DNA of 64,000 bases, from NCBI RefSeq assembly GCF_918698095.1, contig NZ_CAKKLY010000012.1, positions 1-64,000 on the forward strand, given 5' to 3'. Below, piece after piece: positions 10,489-18,736 of the stretch. Numbering within the stretch: the first letter of the stretch is position 1; each line of letters starts with the position of its first letter. The position numbers and the translations under genes are program-made. The notes under the pieces are model-generated. The model was not told where the DNA came from. It saw nothing but the letters and a program-made list of their open reading frames with translations, and searched no databases. The DNA is from Arthrobacter sp. Bi83. Its GTDB lineage: Bacteria; Actinomycetota; Actinomycetes; Actinomycetales; Micrococcaceae.

Positions 10489-13167
10489 CTAGCGCCCGGT
10501 TACGGCGTCTACGACGGCCGACAGCGCGGCGCCGACCTTGGATGCGTCGGTGCCCCCGCCCTGGGCAACGTCGTCTTTGCCGCCTCCGCCGCCGCCCAGG
10601 ATGCCGGCCGCGAGCCGTACCAGCGCACCAGCCTTGACGCCCGTTTCGCGTGCGGCCTCGTTGGTGGCAATGAGGATCACCGGGCGGTCGTTGCTGACGC
10701 CGGCCACGGCCACAGTGGAAGCAGCTGCTCCGAGACGGTTCCGCAGGTCGAGGGCCAGGCCCCGGAGGTCGTCAGCTCCGCCGATCTGCCCGGCGTCGTG
10801 CGCAATGACGCGCACGCCGGCGGCGTCCCGGGCGGTACCGACGAGCTGCGCGGCTGCGGCGGCGAGCTGCTCCTTGCGGAGCCGCTCGAGCTCTTTTTCC
10901 GCGGTCTTGAGCTTGGTCAGGGTAGTGGCAATCCGGTCGGCAAGCTGGCCGGAGGGCACCTTGAGCATTTCGGTCAGCTCGGTGACGAGGGCGCGTTCGG
11001 CGGCAAGGTGCCGGAAGGCATCCATGCCCACGAAGGCCTCCACGCGGCGGTTTCCTGACCCCACGGACTGTTCGCCGAGCAGCGACAGGCTGCCGATTAG
11101 CGACGTGTTTGAAACGTGGGTTCCGCCGCAGAGCTCACGGGACCACGCGCCGTCGATCTCCACGACGCGGACTTCGCTGCCGTAATTCTCGCCGAACAGC
11201 GCCATGGCGCCGAGGGCCTTTGCTTCAGCGAGGGGCATCACCTTGGTGTCCACCCGGAAGTTGTTCCGGATGGCCAGGTTGGACACTTCCTCGATCTCGG
11301 AGCGGGTGGCTGTGCTGAGGCCTTCGCCCCAGGCGAAGTCGAAGCGCAGGTACCCGGCCTTGTTGTAGGAACCACGCTGGGTGGCTTCCGGGCCCAGGAT
11401 CTGGTGCAGTGCGGCGTGCACGATGTGGGTGCCGGTGTGTGCCTGCTCGGCGGCGTGCCGCCGCTCGCGGTCCACCGCTGCCCTGACCAGCGCGTCGGAG
11501 GCGATTTCGCCCTCACGCACGATCGCCTTGTGGACGCTCAGGCCCTTCACCGGCCGCTGGACGTCGAGGACCTCGACGACGAATCCGTCACCGGTGATCA
11601 GGCCCGTGTCCGCAGCCTGGCCGCCGGCTTCGGCGTAGAACGGCGTCTCGGCGAGGACCAGTTCGATCTCGTCGCCGGTGGCAGCCTGCGAGACCTTGCG
11701 GCCGGCGCTGAGGATCCCGCGGACCCGCGATTCTCCGTCGAGTTCGGCGTAGCCGGTGAAGACTGTCTCGCCCTCGGAGAGCAGTTCCTGGAAGGCGCTG
11801 AGGTCCGCGTGGGCCCCCTTCTTGCCCTTGGCGTCCGCCTGGGCGCGCTTGCGCTGTTCGAGCATGAGCTTGCGGAACTCGGGCTCGTCGACCCTGAGGC
11901 CGGCTTCCTCCGCCATTTCAAGCGTGAGGTCGATCGGGAACCCGTACGTGTCGTGAAGCGCGAACGCGTCGGCGCCGGACAGCGGACGGCCGGCAGCCTT
12001 CGACTCGTTGACGGCATCCTCGAGCCGGGCGGTGCCCGACGCGATGGTCCGCAGGAAGGCTTTTTCTTCCGCGTACGCGATGCGGCTGATGCGGTCGAAG
12101 TCGGTCGCCACGATCGGGTAGACGCCCTTCATGGCGTCACGCGAGGCGGGCAGGAGGTCCGGCAGGCAGGCTTTTTCGACGCCGAGCAGGCGCATCGAGC
12201 GCACGGCGCGGCGGATCAGGCGGCGCAGCACGTAGCCGCGGCCCTCGTTGGACGGCGTCACGCCGTCGGCAATGAGCATGAGCGCCGAGCGGATGTGGTC
12301 GCCGACAACGCGCATCCGGACGTCATCAGTGTGGTGGGGATCCTCGACGGTTTCGGCGGAGGTGTACTCCTTGCCGGAGAGTTCGGCGGCCTTGTCGATG
12401 ACCGGACGGACCTGGTCCGTCTCGTACATGTTCTCGACGCCCTGCAGGATCATCGCGAGGCGTTCCATGCCGAGGCCGGTGTCGATGTTCTTCTTGGGCA
12501 GTTCGCCCACGATGTCGAAGTCGTCCTTCGAGCGGACGTTGTCGATCTGGTACTGCATGAACACGAGGTTCCAGATCTCGACGTAGCGGTTTTCGTCGGC
12601 GATGGGCCCGCCGTCCACGCCGTAGGCCGGGCCGCGGTCGTAGTAGATCTCCGAGCAGGGACCGGCAGGACCGGGCTGGCCGGTGTGCCAGTAGTTGTCA
12701 GCCTTGCCCATGCGCTGGATGCGGCTGGCCGGGATGCCGGTGTTCTTCAGCCACAGGTCCTTGGCTTCGTCGTCCTCTTCGTAAACGGTGACCCACAGGA
12801 GTTCCGGCGCAAGTCCGTAGCCGCCGTCGTCAACGCTGGTGGTGAGCAGTTCCCAGGCGAACTTGATGGCGTCTTCCTTGAAGTAGTCGCCGAAGGAGAA
12901 GTTGCCGCACATCTGAAAGAACGTGCCGTGGCGGGCAGTCTTGCCCACTTCCTCGATGTCGCCGGTGCGGATGCACTTCTGCACGCTGGTGGCGCGGGAG
13001 TAGGGTGCTTCTTCACGGGCGGTCAGGTAAGGGATGAACGGGACCATGCCCGCAACCGTGAACAGCAGGGAGGGGTCGCTGGAGACCAGCGACGCGGAGG
13101 GAACCGCGGTGTGGCCTTTGCTGACAAAAAAGTCCACCCAGCGCTTTGTGATCTCCTGCGACTTCAT
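10489..13167 (-). CDS. alaS: Alanyl-tRNA synthetase
   Basis: Charges tRNA-Ala and edits mischarged Ser/Gly. The 892-aa protein is full length: class II catalytic core (MKSQEITKRWVDFFVSKGHT at the start, then RHGTFFQMCGNFSFGDYFK), editing domain with the zinc motif HTGTHIVHAALHQ and CGGTHV, and a C-terminal oligomerisation/C-Ala domain ending in GGGGGGKDDVAQGGG. The ATG at 13167 is used. Two stable hairpins lie in the 115-bp leader. It opens the part of the operon that continues into ruvX and mltG. Confidence 0.98.
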   Translation of the reverse strand: MKSQEITKRWVDFFVSKGHTAVPSASLVSSDPSLLFTVAGMVPFIPYLTAREEAPYSRATSVQKCIRTGDIEEVGKTARHGTFFQMCGNFSFGDYFKEDAIKFAWELLTTSVDDGGYGLAPELLWVTVYEEDDEAKDLWLKNTGIPASRIQRMGKADNYWHTGQPGPAGPCSEIYYDRGPAYGVDGGPIADENRYVEIWNLVFMQYQIDNVRSKDDFDIVGELPKKNIDTGLGMERLAMILQGVENMYETDQVRPVIDKAAELSGKEYTSAETVEDPHHTDDVRMRVVGDHIRSALMLIADGVTPSNEGRGYVLRRLIRRAVRSMRLLGVEKACLPDLLPASRDAMKGVYPIVATDFDRISRIAYAEEKAFLRTIASGTARLEDAVNESKAAGRPLSGADAFALHDTYGFPIDLTLEMAEEAGLRVDEPEFRKLMLEQRKRAQADAKGKKGAHADLSAFQELLSEGETVFTGYAELDGESRVRGILSAGRKVSQAATGDEIELVLAETPFYAEAGGQAADTGLITGDGFVVEVLDVQRPVKGLSVHKAIVREGEIASDALVRAAVDRERRHAAEQAHTGTHIVHAALHQILGPEATQRGSYNKAGYLRFDFAWGEGLSTATRSEIEEVSNLAIRNNFRVDTKVMPLAEAKALGAMALFGENYGSEVRVVEIDGAWSRELCGGTHVSNTSLIGSLSLLGEQSVGSGNRRVEAFVGMDAFRHLAAERALVTELTEMLKVPSGQLADRIATTLTKLKTAEKELERLRKEQLAAAAAQLVGTARDAAGVRVIAHDAGQIGGADDLRGLALDLRNRLGAAASTVAVAGVSNDRPVILIATNEAARETGVKAGALVRLAAGILGGGGGGKDDVAQGGGTDASKVGAALSAVVDAVTGR

Positions 13168-13193
13168 GAGCTGATTACATACCCTTCTTGGTT

Positions 13194-13251
13194 CACGCGT
13201 TCTGACGCGTGACAGTTTGATTCAGATAGCAGTTCCGGCGCTAACGCCGGA
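13194..13251 (-). other. Twin perfect hairpins in the alaS leader
   Basis: Two inverted repeats lie upstream of alaS: CACGCGT-TCTG-ACGCGTG (13194-13211) and TCCGGCG-CTAA-CGCCGGA (13234-13251), each a perfect 7-bp stem with a 4-nt loop. Neither is followed by a T-tract on the reverse strand, so they are poor intrinsic terminators. They could be RNA structures shaping alaS expression or operator-like sites. No T-box features (specifier loop, TGGN sequence) were found. Confidence 0.5.
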
Positions 13252-13282
13252 CGCTGCCGTTTTAATTCTCTCGCGGCTGTGC

Positions 13283-13513
13283 CTAGCGGCGGACAACATC
13301 CTGGGACTCGACGCCGAGCGCGGTGCGCAGATCGGTCTCCCGCTCGCGCATGCCGGCGCGTACTGCGTCCGCGAAGTCGTAGACACCGTCGGCCAGCCGG
13401 CCCACAGCCCGGTTCAGGCCTTCCGGCCCCAGGTTCGCCTGCGCCTCGGTCACTTTGCGGAAAGCTATGACACCGATTGCAACGCCGATGCCCATCCAGA
13501 CAAGTCTCTTCAT
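13283..13513 (-). CDS. Small membrane-associated protein (DUF6167-like)
   Basis: A 76-aa protein with one N-terminal hydrophobic segment (MKRLVWMGIGVAIGVIAFRK), then an amphipathic stretch GLNRAVGRLADGVYDFADAVRAGM. Small proteins of this form sit between a DUF948 gene and alaS in many Arthrobacter-type genomes; I recall the family as DUF6167 but cannot confirm it here. It follows the DUF948 gene by 18 bp and is probably co-transcribed. Function unknown. Confidence 0.75.
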   Translation of the reverse strand: MKRLVWMGIGVAIGVIAFRKVTEAQANLGPEGLNRAVGRLADGVYDFADAVRAGMRERETDLRTALGVESQDVVRR

Positions 13514-13531
13514 TTCAGTTCTCCGGGTGGC

Positions 13532-13906
13532 TTAGCGGCTGCGGCGGCCGGCGGCGGGTTTCTTGCGGGCGGCTAAGGCGGAGCGCACGCCGTAACTGAA
13601 GGCGGCCACCTTGATCAGCGGGGAGCCAACGGTGGCTGCAACCAGCGAGGACAGCGCCGAAAGGTTCGCCGAAGCGTCCGAAACGTTCGAGGCGATGCCG
13701 TCCACTTTCTTCAGCTGCTGGTTGGTGGTGGAGACGGTAGCCGTGACTTCGTCCATGAGGGGCGTAGCGCCGTCGCTGATGGAACGGATCGAGGTCCGCA
13801 CTTCATCGAATACCCGGCCCAGTTTGAGGATAGGGACAGCAAGCAACAGGACCAGGAGCGCAAATACCCCGGCCGCGATCAGGCCGGCAATATCGCCACC
13901 AGACAT
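13532..13906 (-). CDS. DUF948 membrane protein
   Basis: A 124-aa protein with a single N-terminal transmembrane helix (about residues 5-28, IAGLIAAGVFALLVLLLAVP) followed by a heptad-like helical region, ISDGATPLMDEVTATVSTTNQQLKKVDGIASNV, typical of DUF948. The C-terminus is basic (RKKPAAGRRSR). It is probably an envelope-associated coiled-coil protein of unknown role. It stands directly upstream of the small membrane protein and alaS. Confidence 0.8.
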   Translation of the reverse strand: MSGGDIAGLIAAGVFALLVLLLAVPILKLGRVFDEVRTSIRSISDGATPLMDEVTATVSTTNQQLKKVDGIASNVSDASANLSALSSLVAATVGSPLIKVAAFSYGVRSALAARKKPAAGRRSR

Positions 13907-13999
13907 AGACGTTCATCTCCTTGAATCTCCGTGGAACGGGACATGGTGCGTGGCGGCAGCGTGCTGCAGCCGCGGATGTCCCCCAAGTACCTTACATAC

Positions 14000-14033
14000 A
14001 AAGAAGCCCGCGGCGCTTGCCACGGGCTTCTTT
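14000..14033 (-). terminator. Intrinsic terminator after rpsD
   Basis: The perfect 11-bp arms AAAGAAGCCCG and CGGGCTTCTTT flank an inner GGC/GCC stem. The hairpin lies 17 bp past the rpsD stop and the T-rich end of the leftward arm supplies the U-tract. Confidence 0.85.
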
Positions 14034-14050
14034 GGGTACGCTGCCGAAAT

Positions 14051-14677
14051 TTAGCGTGCGTAGAATTCGACGACGAGCTGCTCTTCGCAGGTCACGGGGA
14101 CCTCGGAGCGCTTCGGGCGACGGACCAGGCGTGCCTGCAGGGCGTCAAGCTTGACGTCCAGGTAGGCGGGAACCTGGGGCAGGACGTCGCGGTGTGCGCC
14201 GGCTGCTGCAACCTGGAACGGAGGCATGGGCTCGCTGCGGCTGTGAACGTGGACCAGCTGGCCCTCGCTGACGCGGAAAGACGGGCGGTCAACGCGGATG
14301 CCGTCAACCAAGATGTGGCGGTGTACAACCAGCTGGCGGGCCTGGGCGATGGTGCGGGCGAAGCCGGCACGCAGCACGAGGGCGTCGAGACGCATTTCGA
14401 GCAGTTCGATCAGGTTTTCACCGGTCAGGCCCTTGGTGCGGCGTGCTTCTTCGAAGGCACGGGTCATCTGGGCTTCGCGGATGCCGTACTGGGCGCGCAG
14501 GCGCTGCTTTTCGCGCAGACGTACGGCGTAGTCGGAGTCCTGCTTCTTGCGGGCACGGCCATGCTCACCGGGGCCGTACGGGCGGCGCTCCATGTACTTG
14601 GCGGCCTTGGGGGTCAGAGCGATGCCGAGTGCACGCGAGAGGCGTGCTGTACGGCGAGCACGAGTGTTGTTAGCCAC
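14051..14677 (-). CDS. rpsD: 30S ribosomal protein S4 (zinc-free form)
   Basis: Primary 16S rRNA-binding protein that nucleates the 30S body. The 208-aa product starts MANNTRARRTARLSRALGI and has the S4 RNA-binding domain EMRLDALVLRAGFARTIAQARQLVVHRHILVDG. The N-terminal region lacks the four Cys of the zinc-binding form, so this is a C-minus S4. It stands alone, away from the alpha operon, as in other actinobacteria of this group, with its own terminator. Confidence 0.98.
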   Translation of the reverse strand: MANNTRARRTARLSRALGIALTPKAAKYMERRPYGPGEHGRARKKQDSDYAVRLREKQRLRAQYGIREAQMTRAFEEARRTKGLTGENLIELLEMRLDALVLRAGFARTIAQARQLVVHRHILVDGIRVDRPSFRVSEGQLVHVHSRSEPMPPFQVAAAGAHRDVLPQVPAYLDVKLDALQARLVRRPKRSEVPVTCEEQLVVEFYAR

Positions 14678-14848
14678 TTGTGTCCTTCCAATATCTGCGG
14701 TGTGTCAGTGTTACTGGCCTCCACGATGGAGAGCATCGGCCAACCGCTGCCTTTTGCTACTGGGCACAGGCATAACCTCATCAAATAGAAACTTTGGTGG
14801 ATTGTGCGTCCGTGCCTTGCCAGACAACGATCAATCCTACCAGAAAGC

Positions 14849-16351
14849 TCACTTGCCCCGGATGATCTTCCGCAGTCGCTCAAGCCGCACAGCGATGTCA
14901 CGCTCTGCGCCGTTGCCGGTGGGCTCGTAGTAGTCGCGGCCCACGAGATCGTCCGGAGGGTACTGCTGGCTGGCCACGGAGTGCGGGGCGTCGTGGGCGT
15001 ACTTGTAGCCCAGACCGTGTCCCAGTTGCTTCGATCCCGGGTAGTGCGCATCGCGAAGGTGAGCGGGGATCCCGTTGCCCAGTCCCGCCCGGACGTCCGC
15101 AATGGCCTTGTTCAGGCCCATGTACGCGGCATTGGACTTGGGCGCCGTGGCCAGGTGGACCACCGCTTCGGCCAGGACAATCCTGCCTTCCGGCATGCCG
15201 ATGAGCTGGACGGCCTGCGCGGCGGCCACGGCGGTCTGCAGGGCCGTGGGATCTGCCATGCCGACGTCCTCCGCTGCGGAAATCACAATGCGCCGTGCCA
15301 CGAAGCGCGGGTCCTCCCCCGCCTCCAGCATCCGGGCCAGGTAGTGCAGGGCCGCGTCCACGTCGGAGCCCCGGATGGACTTGATGAACGCGCTGGTGAC
15401 GTCGTAGTGCTGGTCGCCCGCGCGGTCGTAGCGCACTGCGGCCACGTCAAGGGCGCGTTCGGTGTGCCGCAGTTCCACCGCAACGGGCTCGACTGTGACC
15501 GGCGGGCTGGCACCGGCGCCGTCCGCGGAATCATCGGCGCCGTCGGAACTCTCGGAGGTGTCGACGTCGTCGGCGTCACCGAAGGCGACCCCGGCGGCCG
15601 CTTCGAGAGCTGTCAAAGCCCGCCGCGCGTCCCCTCCGGACAGCCGCACGAGGTGTGCCAGCGCCTCGGCGCTGAGCCTGACTTTGCCGCCGAGCCCGCG
15701 GACATCCTCAACGGCGCGCAGGAGCAGGCCTTCAATGTCGGTGTCGGTCAGCGGCCTGAGAGTCAGCAAAAGTGAACGGGACAGCAGCGGCGAGACGACC
15801 GAGAAGGACGGGTTCTCGGTGGTTGCCGCCACCAGCACCACCCAGCGGTTCTCGACGCCGGGCAGCAGCGCATCCTGCTGGGCCTTGTTGAAGCGGTGGA
15901 TCTCGTCGAGGAACAGGACAGTGGTGGTTTTGTAGAGATCGCGGGCCGTCAGCGCATCGTCCATGACCCGGCGTACGTCCTTGACCCCGGCCGTGATGGC
16001 CGAGAGTTCCACGAACTTCCGCCCGGGTCCCCTGGCGATCACGTGCGCGAGGGTTGTCTTTCCGGTGCCGGGCGGACCCCAGAGGATGAGAGAGCTGGGG
16101 CCCGCGGGCCCGGTGGCGTCGGCACCGGCAGCCAGCTGGCGAAGCGGCGACCCCTGTCCCAGCAGGTGCTGCTGCCCCACCACGTCGTCCAGCGTGCGGG
16201 GCCGCATCCGGACGGCCAAGGGCCCGCGTGGCGAGGCAGTCCGGGACGGACCCTGCGCCCCTGCGGCCGGGCGGCTGCCAGCGCCGCCAGCCGTGGGCGA
16301 GTCGTCGCCGTCGTCGTCGTTGCCCTGCCCCGGGCCAAAGAGATCATCCAC
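14849..16351 (-). CDS. rarA: Replication-associated recombination protein A (RarA/MgsA AAA+ ATPase)
   Basis: AAA+ ATPase acting at stalled replication forks with SSB. In the 500-aa protein an acidic/Ala-rich N-terminal tail (1-45) precedes the core: Walker A GPPGTGKT at 92-99, Walker [11 protein letters not shown], sensor 1 ATTENPSF, and the clamp-loader-like C-terminal part with [12 protein letters not shown] and [13 protein letters not shown]. An acidic, low-complexity insertion ([20 protein letters not shown]) interrupts the region after the sensor-2 helix. It is divergent from the acVLRF1 gene. Confidence 0.95.
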   Translation of the reverse strand: MDDLFGPGQGNDDDGDDSPTAGGAGSRPAAGAQGPSRTASPRGPLAVRMRPRTLDDVVGQQHLLGQGSPLRQLAAGADATGPAGPSSLILWGPPGTGKTTLAHVIARGPGRKFVELSAITAGVKDVRRVMDDALTARDLYKTTTVLFLDEIHRFNKAQQDALLPGVENRWVVLVAATTENPSFSVVSPLLSRSLLLTLRPLTDTDIEGLLLRAVEDVRGLGGKVRLSAEALAHLVRLSGGDARRALTALEAAAGVAFGDADDVDTSESSDGADDSADGAGASPPVTVEPVAVELRHTERALDVAAVRYDRAGDQHYDVTSAFIKSIRGSDVDAALHYLARMLEAGEDPRFVARRIVISAAEDVGMADPTALQTAVAAAQAVQLIGMPEGRIVLAEAVVHLATAPKSNAAYMGLNKAIADVRAGLGNGIPAHLRDAHYPGSKQLGHGLGYKYAHDAPHSVASQQYPPDDLVGRDYYEPTGNGAERDIAVRLERLRKIIRGK

Positions 16352-16413
16352 ATAGATAGGCTACTCATAGATTCATCGGGCAATGTCCGGTCACGTACAG
16401 CAAGGATTCGGCA

Positions 16414-17088
16414 ATGCCACAGAGCGGTTCACCGGGCGGACGTCCGGCACCGGCATCGCGGACCGCGTTCGTGTCCGGACCTCGGCTGGCCGGCTGGGTG
16501 CACCGCTTCGGCGCCAGCCACGGCCCGCTCCGGATTGAAGACCACGACGACGGCGTGCGGCTGCTCGCGGCCGACGGCGCCAGCGCACTGCTGCAGGCGC
16601 CGTGGCCGGACGACGGCCGGCCGGGGCGCGGCCCCGATCTGGTGGCCCGGCTGGCGTCGCTGGCGTCCCAGCCGCGCAGCATCGGCCTCCTTCTGGTCCG
16701 GCGTGGAGGCTATGGTGTCGCGGTCACCAGCGAAGGCCTGATCCGTACCTCCAAAACCGGGTCCAAATACGTTCAGTCCCGGACGGCCGCAGGAGGCCAG
16801 TCCCAGCAACGGTTCGCGCGGCGCCGTTCCAACCAGGCGGATGCGATGGTGGAGGCGGTCGCGGAACAGGCCCGGCAGGTCTTCAGCGGCCAGGTCTTCG
16901 AGTACGTGGTTCCGGGGGGCGACAGGTCACTGGCCGATCTCGTGCTCGATGAGCCTGCGCTGAAGGCCTACGCCCGGCTGCCGCGGCTGGCTTACCTCGA
17001 TGTTGCCGATCCCCGTGCTGCCGTCCTGAAGAAGGCCGCCGCGGATGCCTGCTCCGTACGCGTCACGGTGACGGACCCGCCGGCATAG
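16414..17088 (+). CDS. acVLRF1-type peptidyl-tRNA hydrolase (Vms1/eRF1-like)
   Basis: A 224-aa protein of the eRF1/Vms1-like release-factor fold. The diagnostic segment is RTSKTGSKYVQSRTAAGGQS, continuing QQRFARRRSNQ, with Gly127-Gly128-Gln129 corresponding to the GGQ that triggers peptidyl-tRNA hydrolysis in eRF1 and to the VLRF1 glutamine in Vms1. The following basic QRFARRRSNQ resembles the Vms1/ANKZF1 loop. In yeast the family releases nascent chains from stalled 60S subunits; actinobacterial members are predicted to do the same for 50S. Whether it acts with an RqcH-like pathway here cannot be told. It diverges from rarA by 62 bp. Confidence 0.8.
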   Translation: MPQSGSPGGRPAPASRTAFVSGPRLAGWVHRFGASHGPLRIEDHDDGVRLLAADGASALLQAPWPDDGRPGRGPDLVARLASLASQPRSIGLLLVRRGGYGVAVTSEGLIRTSKTGSKYVQSRTAAGGQSQQRFARRRSNQADAMVEAVAEQARQVFSGQVFEYVVPGGDRSLADLVLDEPALKAYARLPRLAYLDVADPRAAVLKKAAADACSVRVTVTDPPA

Positions 17089-17113
17089 CCAGGCTGCCGC
17101 GACTGCGACGGCG

Positions 17114-17437
17114 CTACTCTTCGGGGGCCAGCGTGACGGTGACGCCGTCGAGGTCCTTGGTGAAGTCCAGCTGGCAGGAGAGCCGCGAGCCGCACTCCCG
17201 ATAACCCTCGGCTTCGACCAGCAGTTCAATCTCATCCTCACTGCGCTCCCCCAGGGTGTCGAAGACCTCGTCCGCGAGGAATACGTGGCACGTTGCGCAG
17301 GAGGCGGTCCCACCGCAGGAAGCCAAGACGGGCAGGTCATTGTCCCTCAAGGCCTCCATCAGGGTCTGGTCCGGCTCCCATTCGAGGTCGCGGGACTTGC
17401 CTTCGCGGTCGACGACGGTCAGTTTGTTGTTGCTCAT
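17114..17437 (-). CDS. [2Fe-2S] ferredoxin (adrenodoxin/putidaredoxin type)
   Basis: Electron carrier of 107 aa. Cluster ligands are Cys41, Cys47 and Cys50 (ASCGGTASCATCHV) and Cys88 (SRLSCQL), the C-X5-C-X2-C-X37-C spacing of vertebrate/putidaredoxin-type ferredoxins; Cys82 is an extra cysteine. It lies 9 bp after a ferredoxin reductase which itself follows a P450, so it very likely shuttles electrons from the FAD reductase to the P450. Confidence 0.92.
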   Translation of the reverse strand: MSNNKLTVVDREGKSRDLEWEPDQTLMEALRDNDLPVLASCGGTASCATCHVFLADEVFDTLGERSEDEIELLVEAEGYRECGSRLSCQLDFTKDLDGVTVTLAPEE

Positions 17438-17446
17438 GGCGGTTCC

Positions 17447-18736
17447 TTAGATTCGGGCTGATACCAGGTCAGCGTCGGTAAGACTGGGGTCATTGGGAAT
17501 GGTGTCCGTGAGGGGGATGCGGGGGTCCGCTGCCAGCGCCGGGTCGATCAGGGCTCCAGCGGCGATCAGTTTTTTGGCCGGCCGGAAGTCGGCAAGCCCA
17601 GCAACAGTGTCGACGGCGGCGAGGCGTCCGTCACGGAGATAGATGACTGCGAACTTGCCGACTGCGGGCGTGCCTCTGACGATGACGTCGTCGTCCGGGT
17701 GGCGAACGCCGGCGGTCTGCAGCCGTACGCCGTGCTGAACGGTCCAGAACCACGGGATTTCCGGCTCCGCCGGCTGCTGGCCGGTGATGTGCGCGGCCAC
17801 CCGGTCGGCCTGGGCCTGCGCGTTCTGGATGCATTCGAGGCGCTGGCTGGTGCCGTCGACAGGGCTGGCGAAACGGGTGACGTCGCCGGTGGCGTAAATG
17901 GCGGAGTCCGACGTCCGGCCTTCCCCGTCCACGAGGATGCCATCCCGGCACTCCAGTCCGGCCTCCGTGGCCACCTCCTGGTTGGGAAGCACGCCGATAC
18001 CTGCCAGCACGACGTCGGCCGGGTGGACGGTGCCGTCGGCCGTGACCACGCGCTCGGCCCGGCGCTGACCTTCAATCGCCGTAACCGCGGCACCAAAAAC
18101 GAACCGAATACCGTTCTGTTCGTGGAGCTGCTCGAAGAAGCGGGAGACCGGTTCCGACGTCACCCGGCTCATCACGCGGTCCTGGAGCTCCAGCACCGTG
18201 ACCTTGCATCCCCTCGCAGCAGCGGCGGCGGCAACTTCGAGCCCTATGTAACCAGCGCCGATGATGGCGACCCGCGTGCCGGCGACGAGAGCGCGTTTGA
18301 GGTCGAGAGCGTCTTCACGGGTCCGCAGGGCGTGGACGCCCGGGAGTCCGGAGCCGGGAACGGTGAGGGGGCGGGCGCGGGAGCCGGTCGCGACGACCAG
18401 GCGGTCGTAACCGCGGCGGCTGCCGTCGGAGAGCACCACGGTCCGGCTTTGCCGGTCGATGGCTTCGGCAGTGATCCCCGCCAGCCGTTCAATGCGCTTG
18501 TCCTGGTAAAACTTCTCCTTGCGCAGCACTGTGGACTCGTCCGGGGCGCCGGACTTCAGGAGTTCCTTGGACAAGGGCGGACGCTCGTAGGGCGTCTCCT
18601 TTTCGCCGTCGAGCAGGAGAATGCCCCCGACCCAGCCGCGCGTGCGCAATCCCGCAGCGACCGCGACCCCGGAATGGCCGGCGCCGACGATGATGACGGG
18701 CTGCCCGTTGTTGATTCCAGGCTGCAGATCAGGCAC
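17447..18736 (-). CDS. FAD-dependent ferredoxin reductase of the P450 cassette
   Basis: NAD(P)H:ferredoxin reductase of the putidaredoxin/rhodocoxin reductase family. The 429-aa protein has the N-terminal FAD Rossmann motif IIVGAGHSGVAVA (Gly18, Gly20, Gly23), VVATGSRARPL, the NAD(P)H Rossmann motif AIIGAGYIGLEVA (Gly160-Gly165) and the late FAD motif IYATGDV. The GTG start lies inside the P450 3' end (8-nt overlap), so the proteins are translationally coupled. The second partner is the ferredoxin directly downstream. Confidence 0.9.
   Translation of the reverse strand: MPDLQPGINNGQPVIIVGAGHSGVAVAAGLRTRGWVGGILLLDGEKETPYERPPLSKELLKSGAPDESTVLRKEKFYQDKRIERLAGITAEAIDRQSRTVVLSDGSRRGYDRLVVATGSRARPLTVPGSGLPGVHALRTREDALDLKRALVAGTRVAIIGAGYIGLEVAAAAAARGCKVTVLELQDRVMSRVTSEPVSRFFEQLHEQNGIRFVFGAAVTAIEGQRRAERVVTADGTVHPADVVLAGIGVLPNQEVATEAGLECRDGILVDGEGRTSDSAIYATGDVTRFASPVDGTSQRLECIQNAQAQADRVAAHITGQQPAEPEIPWFWTVQHGVRLQTAGVRHPDDDVIVRGTPAVGKFAVIYLRDGRLAAVDTVAGLADFRPAKKLIAAGALIDPALAADPRIPLTDTIPNDPSLTDADLVSARI

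Noticed and set aside
11116..13212. Long open frame (about 698 codons) on the plus strand opposite alaS
   Set aside because: High-GC codon bias leaves antisense frames open; the translation has no recognisable domain and alaS is fully accounted for.
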